The notes beneath the pieces were generated by a model. That model saw only the letters and a program-made list of their open reading frames with translations. It had not been told where the DNA came from and ran no database searches. Shown in pieces: positions 6,876-10,354 of a DNA stretch of 10,354 nucleotides. A program made the position numbers and the translations under genes. Origin of the DNA: an uncultured Flavobacteriales bacterium (lineage in GTDB: Bacteria; Bacteroidota; Bacteroidia; Palsa-965). How positions within the stretch are numbered: position 1 is the first letter of the stretch; each line of letters opens with the position of its first letter. The DNA is taken from NCBI GenBank assembly GCA_946478675.1, contig CAMLEF010000145.1, positions 1-10,354 on the forward strand. Reading direction: 5' to 3'.

Positions 6876-6907
6876 AAAAAGACCGCTTCGTTCGAAGCGG
6901 TCTTTTT
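6876..6907 (+). terminator. Intrinsic terminator after the tRNA remnant (bidirectional)
   Basis: AAAAAGACCGCTTC (6876-6889) pairs perfectly with GAAGCGGTCTTTTT (6894-6907) around a 4-nt GTTC loop. T tracts occur on both strands, so it can act both ways. It may be the original terminator of the tRNA-Pro gene, displaced by the cassette. Confidence 0.9.
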
Positions 6908-6937
6908 GTTTTAGGCATTAAGCTTTTAAAATTTCCA

Positions 6938-6982
6938 CACCGAAGACCCCAAAGGTTTTTAAAACCTTTGGGGTCTTCGGTG
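6938..6982. repeat. 45-nt near-perfect palindrome
   Basis: Two perfectly complementary 22-nt arms (6938-6959 and 6961-6982) flank one central T. The left arm reads CACCGAAGACCCCAAAGG then TTTT. It lies between the convergent tRNA cassette and the DoxX-like gene. No T tract follows, so it is not a standard intrinsic terminator, although it could block both transcripts. From memory, palindromes with the core AAAACCTTTGGGGTC are frequent in Bacteroidota intergenic DNA and resemble REP-type elements; this is unverified. Confidence 0.9.
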
Positions 6983-6986
6983 ATTG

Positions 6987-7015
6987 CCTGTGCAGCGATC
7001 TCAATCGTGCACAGG
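6987..7015. repeat. Second inverted repeat next to the 45-nt palindrome
   Basis: CCTGTGCA (6987-6994) pairs with TGCACAGG (7008-7015). After one bulged G the stem continues with CGA/TCG (6996-6998 / 7005-7007), closing a 6-nt loop. It begins 4 nt after the large palindrome. It could form the 3' end of the DoxX-like transcript, but there is no U-tract. Confidence 0.6.
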
Positions 7016-7048
7016 AAGCATAGAGAATGCAACCATGCCATGCGCCCC

Positions 7049-7444
7049 TCACGGCCGTTTGTTTCTTACCCAAGCAACAAAAGCAGCCAAGGCTGCAAAA
7101 ACCAAAATTACGCCCGTCACGGAAGCTTCGCCGCGTGAAACGTGGAAAACAATTGCCGCCAGCATCAGCAGGATGACGAGCAGTGCTGTGAGTGTTGTCA
7201 GCTTTGGGCGGATGCGCAGCAGTGTCGGCAGGATGAGCCCGAGACCAGCCAATAGATCAATGATGCCGGTGAATTTGACGAACGCAGGGGCAACCTGTCC
7301 CGTCCACGGCCATTGTTGCGCGAGTTGGCTGACGGGTTGAAACAGTTTCATCCCCGCGGCCCAGAGCAGCATAGCAGCAAGCAATACCTGCATGATCCAA
7401 AGCGTGATGTGCAAGACTTTCGAAGAGCCGGATGGATTTTTCAT
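7049..7444 (-). CDS. DoxX-like integral membrane protein
   Basis: A 131-residue protein with four predicted transmembrane segments (about 11-31, 57-78, 83-103 and 108-126) and a short basic C-terminus (WVRNKRP). The pattern LHITLWIMQVLLAAMLLWAAGMKLF, then a Trp/Pro-containing loop, then FVKFTGIIDLLAGLGLILP, fits the DoxX-like family. Some DoxX members are linked to thiosulfate/quinone or thiol redox stress, but the biochemistry of this subgroup is unclear. The gene is divergent from an HxlR-type regulator across 108 bp. DoxX-like genes are often controlled by such regulators, so it is the likely target. A TACTTTTG element on the minus strand (7458-7465) would give a very short leader, about 7 nt. 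The ATG at 7444 is preferred because the hydrophobic segment follows directly. Confidence 0.82.
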   Translation of the reverse strand: MKNPSGSSKVLHITLWIMQVLLAAMLLWAAGMKLFQPVSQLAQQWPWTGQVAPAFVKFTGIIDLLAGLGLILPTLLRIRPKLTTLTALLVILLMLAAIVFHVSRGEASVTGVILVFAALAAFVAWVRNKRP

Positions 7445-7457
7445 GAGCGATTTTTTT

Positions 7458-7511
7458 CAAAAGTACCGCCCTGCACTTCCGGCGGAGAAGTACTATCCCG
7501 GAGGAAAGTGC
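7458..7511. promoter_or_regulatory. DoxX promoter element with AAGTAC-type candidate operator
   Basis: The intergenic region has AAGTAC at 7461-7466 and 7488-7493, AAGTGC at 7506-7511, and the inverse GCACTT at 7473-7478. The first and last of these sites in the left cluster form a near-palindrome AAGTAC-N6-GCACTT. The leftmost copy overlaps TACTTTTG (7458-7465, minus), a TAnnTTTG-type -7 element of the DoxX-like gene. A regulator bound there would cover that promoter. HxlR/YodB-type regulators bind short inverted repeats of TACT/AGTA character. Assignment to this regulator is inference. Confidence 0.45.
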
Positions 7512-7552
7512 TTTCTGCTGCGATAGCGCCGGAAAAAATCCAAACTTCGGCC

Positions 7553-7891
7553 ATGCTTACAAAAGGCGGATGTCCCAAAACGATGCTTTCGATCCGTGAT
7601 GCGCTGGAGGCGCTCGATGGAAAATGGAAGCTGCTTATTTTATTTGCGCTGTCGGGCGGACCGAAACGCTTTGGCCAGCTTTCGAAGGAAGTCGGCGGAA
7701 TTTCCGACAAGGTGCTGGCGAAAGAATTGAAAGCGCTGGAGTCCAACAAGCTCATCCATCGCAAGCTGTACGATGCTTTTCCGCCGGTTGTCGAATACAC
7801 GATCACCGATCATGGGAAATCGCTGGAGCCGGTGATGGAAGCTTTGCATTATTGGGGACTGGCGCACCGGAAAGAAGTTTTGGGCATTTAA
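7553..7891 (+). CDS. HxlR-family winged-helix transcriptional regulator
   Basis: A 112-residue HxlR-type (MarR-like fold) regulator. Family marks in order: an N-terminal Cys in GGCP (Cys7); ALDGKWKLLILFAL (20-33), the characteristic helix; GPKRFGQLSKEVGGISDKVLAKELKALE, the helix-turn-helix (36-63); LIHRKLYDAFPPVVEYTITDHG (67-88), the beta wing; and a C-terminal dimerisation helix (LEPVMEALHYWG). Cys7 corresponds to the redox-sensing cysteine of YodB/HypR-like members, so sensing of electrophiles or oxidants is possible but unproven. I chose the ATG at 7553 because it gives normal family length and leaves the divergent promoter region free; the frame is open farther upstream. The gene faces away from the DoxX-like gene, its likely target. 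Its stop codon lies within the first unit of a heptamer repeat array. Confidence 0.88.
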   Translation: MLTKGGCPKTMLSIRDALEALDGKWKLLILFALSGGPKRFGQLSKEVGGISDKVLAKELKALESNKLIHRKLYDAFPPVVEYTITDHGKSLEPVMEALHYWGLAHRKEVLGI

Positions 7892-7942
7892 TGTTTAATG
7901 TTTAATGTTTAATGTTCAAGGTTCAATGTTCAAAGTTCATAG
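7887..7942 (+). repeat. Tandem array of eight 7-bp units
   Basis: Eight head-to-tail heptamers fill 56 bp without gaps: TTTAATG four times, then TTCAAGG, TTCAATG, TTCAAAG and TTCATAG. All fit TTYAnnG with increasing divergence, except that the last unit departs at one more position. The first unit supplies the TAA stop of the HxlR gene. It could grow or shrink by slippage without affecting the protein. Confidence 0.92.
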
Positions 7943-8014
7943 AGACGGCGGCTTAGGCGAACAGTGTTTGTTGGGGTGCAAATTATCGGGGGAGAAGAAC
8001 GGGCGGTAGAAAAG

Positions 8015-8048
8015 TTGTGTGATCGAAAATCCGCTTGCGGTACTTTTG
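8015..8048 (+). promoter_or_regulatory. Promoter of the DUF6265-like lipoprotein gene
   Basis: TTG at 8015-8017, a 23-nt spacer, then TACTTTTG at 8041-8048 (TAnnTTTG match). Transcription would start near 8055, about 10 nt before the ATG at 8065. This rules out the upstream in-frame TTG at 8035 as the start. Confidence 0.65.
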
Positions 8049-8064
8049 TTGCAAAATAAAAATC

Positions 8065-8547
8065 ATGCGCCCGTTAGCCGCTGCTGTTATCCTGATCGCT
8101 CTCATCTTCTCGTGCAACAACGAGGAGAAACCCGTTTCTTCCGCCAATCTTTCCTCGTACCAGTGGATCATTGGTAACTGGGAAATGATGGATGGAAAAA
8201 CGAAGATCACCGAAAGCTGGTCGCAGGTGGATGACAGCACGTTTGGCGGATCTTCTTCTGCGGTTGATTCTTCGGGGACGATTGTTTTCTCGGAGCGGAT
8301 CGGGCTGCGCATGCGTAACGGCGTTGCGTTTTACACGGCTACGGTGGAAGGTCAGAATAACGGCAAACCGGTGGATTTTCAGATCACGGAATCGGATTCG
8401 ACGCATTTTGTGGCGGAGAACCCGCAGCATGATTTTCCGAAGCGTATTATTTATCGCCAATCGAAAGCGAATGAGCTTCACGCGGCTGTGGAAGGCGATA
8501 CGCCGGATGGATTGAAGCGGGAAGAGTTTGTGATGAAAAAGAAGTAA
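8065..8547 (+). CDS. Lipoprotein resembling DUF6265 proteins
   Basis: A 160-residue protein with a lipoprotein signal peptide, MRPLAAAVILIALIFSC, in which LIFSC is the lipobox and the Cys is followed by NNEEK. The mature part has WIIGNWEMMDGKTKITESW, then ERIGLRMRNGVAFYTATVEGQ, then FVAENPQHDFPKRIIYR. This order is what I recognise from the DUF6265 family, a small beta-rich, lipocalin-like domain of unknown function. It is probably anchored in the periplasm or outer membrane. It has its own promoter and no neighbour in the same operon: the HxlR gene lies more than 170 bp upstream and the next gene is convergent. The ligand is unknown. Confidence 0.78.
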   Translation: MRPLAAAVILIALIFSCNNEEKPVSSANLSSYQWIIGNWEMMDGKTKITESWSQVDDSTFGGSSSAVDSSGTIVFSERIGLRMRNGVAFYTATVEGQNNGKPVDFQITESDSTHFVAENPQHDFPKRIIYRQSKANELHAAVEGDTPDGLKREEFVMKKK

Positions 8548-8549
8548 GC

Positions 8550-8577
8550 CGCTGATTACGCTGATTGACGCAGATTT
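8550..8577 (+). repeat. Short degenerate direct repeats (CGCTGATT-type)
   Basis: Directly after the lipoprotein stop codon come CGCTGATTA (8550-8558), CGCTGATTGA (8559-8568) and CGCAGATTT (8569-8577), three degenerate copies of a 9-10 bp unit. From memory, similar runs occur widely downstream of Bacteroidota genes; this is unverified. Confidence 0.6.
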
Positions 8578-8611
8578 TTTGCAGGAGAAATCAATCGTTG
8601 AAAATTCCGAA

Positions 8612-8702
8612 GCGCTCCTGCCAGGCCCGATAGGAGCGAAAAGCCCGGAGTGCGCGGGGCATGTGCGTGGCCGGACTTGCAGCGCATAGCGGGATGCGGC
8701 TT
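8612..8702. other. GC-rich structured, repeat-like convergent intergenic element
   Basis: This segment between two convergent genes contains an inverted repeat GCTCCT/AGGAGC (8614-8619 / 8632-8637) and a small CGCAT/ATGCG stem (8683-8687 / 8694-8698). It also holds two related half-motifs, GGAGCGAAAAGCCCGG (8633-8648) and GCAGCGCATAGCGGGA (8679-8694). It is richer in GC than the flanks and lacks a good reading frame. It looks like a dispersed noncoding element rather than a terminator, as no U-tract follows on either strand. Confidence 0.45.
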
Positions 8703-8739
8703 TCCGTGGAGAATGCTGCAGGCTCTTCCTCCAGAAAAA

Positions 8740-9222
8740 TTATTTTCTCTTCAGCACGAGCGTGATCTTCTGTACGAGGTTGCCGCTGCTGTTGGTGCTG
8801 TAGATCGTCCATTCCTGGTGACGGCGCTTGTTTTCTGTAACGGTCCACACGCCTTCGAACTGATCGGGGAAATTGTGGTTCACATCGCCGTCTTCTTTCA
8901 TGCTCACGCGATTGCCGTCGTAAAAAATGTAACCGGGATGCGCAGTGACGGAACCGTCGGGATGGTTCATGTTGGCGACGACGAGGTAATAATTGAACAG
9001 CGCATCGAGGGTATGCGTTTTGAAGAAAACGAATTCGCCGATGTTGCTTTGCGTGGAATCGGAAACGACGTGCTGCCCGAGCGAATCGTAATTCTCGTAA
9101 TGGATCGATTCGATGGACCAGGTGCCGTCGCCGCGGTTGAGCTTTTTGACTTCCATGTCACCGACTTCGCACGAGGCGAGCGCGAGGGTGAAAGCTGCGA
9201 GGAGAAGAAGCGTGTATTTCAT
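8740..9222 (-). CDS. Hypothetical lipoprotein in an envelope operon
   Basis: A 160-residue protein with a clear lipoprotein signal, MKYTLLLLAAFTLALASC, Cys18 being the lipidated residue. The mature part has alternating polar and aromatic stretches (WSIESIHYENYD, IGEFVFFKTHTLDALFNYYLV, YIFYDGNRVSM, GVWTVTENKRRHQEWTIYST) and ends in a positively charged strand (KITLVLKRK). This suggests a small beta-barrel or lipocalin-like fold, but I do not recognise a named family. It starts two bases after the stop of the outer-membrane protein gene (TGA-TC-ATG), so the two are almost certainly cotranscribed and probably translationally coupled. That places it with an outer-membrane partner. Confidence 0.8.
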   Translation of the reverse strand: MKYTLLLLAAFTLALASCEVGDMEVKKLNRGDGTWSIESIHYENYDSLGQHVVSDSTQSNIGEFVFFKTHTLDALFNYYLVVANMNHPDGSVTAHPGYIFYDGNRVSMKEDGDVNHNFPDQFEGVWTVTENKRRHQEWTIYSTNSSGNLVQKITLVLKRK

Positions 9223-9224
9223 GA

Positions 9225-10034
9225 TCAGTCCTGCGAGGATGAGAATTTAACCTGGATGCCGAATGCGAAACGGAAACCGCGCATGTCGTTGGAAATGGAG
9301 TTGCCGGTCATGTTCCAGGGGTTGTTGACGTACTCGTTCATGTCGCGCGGAAGGAACTCGTTGGTGCCTTTGAATTCGTTGAGGTCTTCGAACTGGTGGT
9401 ATTCGGGTTTCTTGCGGCCTCCGTTGAAGAAATAGTCGGCAGTCACGCAAAGGTTCACCGGCCCGATGATGCGACAACCGAGTGTAACGCCGGGCCCGCC
9501 GGTAATGATGAAGTTGTCATAGCTGCCGTTGAGACTGTGATCAGCGCCGAAGCTGCGCGAGCCGTCGGGGAAAACGTAAATCGAATGAATCGTCGTGGCT
9601 TGAATGCCGAGGTTGATGTTGAGCTGTGCCCAGACCGGAATTTCTTTCGAGCCGCCGAAACGCACGCCGATGTTGGTGTTCGAGTTGCGCTGTTCCACTA
9701 CGATGTCGCGGCCGGAGTTGTCGCTGAAGCGTGCTTCGACCGGTTCGGTTTTCGCTTTGAGGATGCCGAAGTCGATGATCATCTGCGTGTTTTCGCCGCC
9801 GAAGCCGAGGCCGAATTTGAGATAATCGCCTTTTGCAGGACCGAGCTTGCCGAAGCCTTTCGTAAGTCCGGCCGATTGCTGGTAGGTATTGTATGCGTTG
9901 AAGAAGACGCCGATCTCCTCGGACTTGTAATTCCAGAGGGAATAGCCGTATTCGGCGTAACCGAGGAACGTGATTTGTGCGGTCATCAGCACCGGCAAAA
10001 AGACCGCGAGCAGGGGAAGGAGGATCTTTTTCAT
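9225..10034 (-). CDS. Outer-membrane beta-barrel protein, hypothetical
   Basis: A 269-residue protein starting MKKILLPLLAVFLPVLMTAQ, a Sec signal peptide with the TAQ cleavage end common in Bacteroidota. It is followed by alternating short strands rich in Gly, aromatic residues and Asn: ITFLGYAEYGYSLWNY, YLKFGLGFGG, IGVRFGGS, AQLNINLGIQATTIH, FIITGGPGVTLGCR, LCVTADYFFNGG, and the final FRFAFGIQVKF. This periodicity indicates an outer-membrane beta-barrel; no catalytic motif is visible. The ATG at 10034 is chosen because the signal peptide follows immediately; the frame is open to 10223 but would run through the upstream gene. It lies 5 bp after the preceding ORF and 2 bp before the lipoprotein gene, so it is the middle gene of an envelope operon. 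Confidence 0.82.
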   Translation of the reverse strand: MKKILLPLLAVFLPVLMTAQITFLGYAEYGYSLWNYKSEEIGVFFNAYNTYQQSAGLTKGFGKLGPAKGDYLKFGLGFGGENTQMIIDFGILKAKTEPVEARFSDNSGRDIVVEQRNSNTNIGVRFGGSKEIPVWAQLNINLGIQATTIHSIYVFPDGSRSFGADHSLNGSYDNFIITGGPGVTLGCRIIGPVNLCVTADYFFNGGRKKPEYHQFEDLNEFKGTNEFLPRDMNEYVNNPWNMTGNSISNDMRGFRFAFGIQVKFSSSQD

Positions 10035-10039
10035 CGGGA

Positions 10040-10294
10040 TTATTTTTTGCCGAGTTTGATCGTGAGCGAGGTACCGAAATTGACGAAACGGTCGACGCTG
10101 TAGGTCTTGTAGTTCAGCTGTCCGCCGAAGAGCCAGTAGTCGAGGACTTCCATCTGGCTGCGCATCCACGGGAACTGGAAATAGAAGCGGAGCGTTGCCG
10201 GCCCGAAGGAGCGTTCGACCCAAACGGTTTGCGCGAGCGAAATGCCCAAAGCTCGCGAGACGGGGCGAGGCAACGCCCCGAACGTGCGGATCAC
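10040..10294 (-). CDS. C-terminus of an outer-membrane-like protein, 5' end odd or chimeric
   Basis: The frame ends in FVNFGTSLTIKLGKK. The preceding segment FGPATLRFYFQFPW, WLFGGQLNYKTYSVDRF has the look of closing beta-barrel strands. It stops 5 bp before the next gene, consistent with an operon. The upstream part reads differently: IEYALVWLVIRTFGALPRP then VSRALGISLAQTVW resembles the N-terminus of LpxL-type lysophospholipid acyltransferases. The frame is open only to 10330, where TGA (10331-10333) precedes it. A GTG at 10294 is a formal start, but I doubt it. Local GC rises from about 56% (10041-10240) to about 66% (10241-10354). A truncated gene joined to foreign sequence, by rearrangement or misassembly, seems more likely than a real fusion. 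Confidence 0.45.
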   Translation of the reverse strand: MIRTFGALPRPVSRALGISLAQTVWVERSFGPATLRFYFQFPWMRSQMEVLDYWLFGGQLNYKTYSVDRFVNFGTSLTIKLGKK

Positions 10295-10354
10295 CAGCCA
10301 GACGAGCGCGTACTCAATGCGGTGGCGCAGTCAGGCGAAGCGTGACGGTAGCAC

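Noticed and set aside
6844..7041. 65-aa minus-strand ORF across the palindromes
   Set aside because: It runs through a terminator, the 45-nt palindrome and the tRNA remnant, and ends in the palindrome's stop. No protein features are seen.
7887..7942. CRISPR-like array at the heptamers
   Set aside because: Units are 7 bp, head to tail, without spacers. This is a simple tandem repeat.
8650..9435. 261-aa plus-strand frame opposite the lipoprotein and barrel genes
   Set aside because: It spans two minus-strand genes with clear signal peptides and has no start context or domain of its own.

Overview
The window looks like a piece of a moderately GC-rich (about 55%) Bacteroidota chromosome. Four things support this. 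There is a secreted protein with a type IX secretion (T9SS) C-terminal sorting domain. The S1 ribosomal protein has the Bacteroidota form, with six S1 repeats and a Lys-rich tail. Several genes have Bacteroidota-type promoters (TTG/TTTG, spacer, TAnnTTTG). The starts show no visible Shine-Dalgarno sequence. Some repeats suggest an environmental genome, possibly of the Chitinophagales/Sphingobacteriales type, but I cannot place it more closely.

Layout. 1-1652 (-) is the N-terminal half of the ClpB disaggregase, cut by the left edge. 1874-3968 (-) is a self-contained unit: promoter, a 651-aa T9SS-exported protein with Asp-box motifs, and an intrinsic terminator. 3969-4239 is divergent intergenic DNA without a recognisable gene. 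4240-6309 (+) is the rpsA unit: promoter, a leader with two tandem hairpins, ribosomal protein S1, and a structured 3' UTR ending in a strong terminator. 6367-7015 holds tRNA-Pro(CGG), its terminator, a small GIY-YIG nuclease gene, a truncated second copy of the tRNA 3' portion, a second terminator, and two large inverted repeats. 7049-7942 is a divergent pair, a DoxX-like membrane protein (-) and an HxlR-type regulator (+), with AAGTAC-type repeats between them and a heptamer array at the regulator's stop codon. 8015-8547 (+) is a DUF6265-like lipoprotein with its own promoter. 8548-8739 is a repeat-like, structured convergent intergenic region. 8740-10330 (-) is an operon-like set of envelope genes: a fragment of an outer-membrane protein, an outer-membrane beta-barrel protein, and a lipoprotein.

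The most noteworthy structure is the tRNA-Pro / GIY-YIG locus. The 3' part of the tRNA, from the D loop to past the acceptor end, recurs 354 bp downstream after a 90-aa GIY-YIG nuclease gene. The nuclease's last residues and stop codon are read from the displaced tRNA copy and from a 27-nt palindrome inserted in that copy's T loop. This fits a very small element that inserts into a tRNA gene and restores its 3' end. The nuclease would be its homing function; that last step is inference.

The last roughly 115-125 bases at the right edge are richer in GC and encode what reads like the start of an LpxL-type acyltransferase, fused in frame to an outer-membrane-protein C-terminus. This may be an assembly chimera or a real rearrangement.
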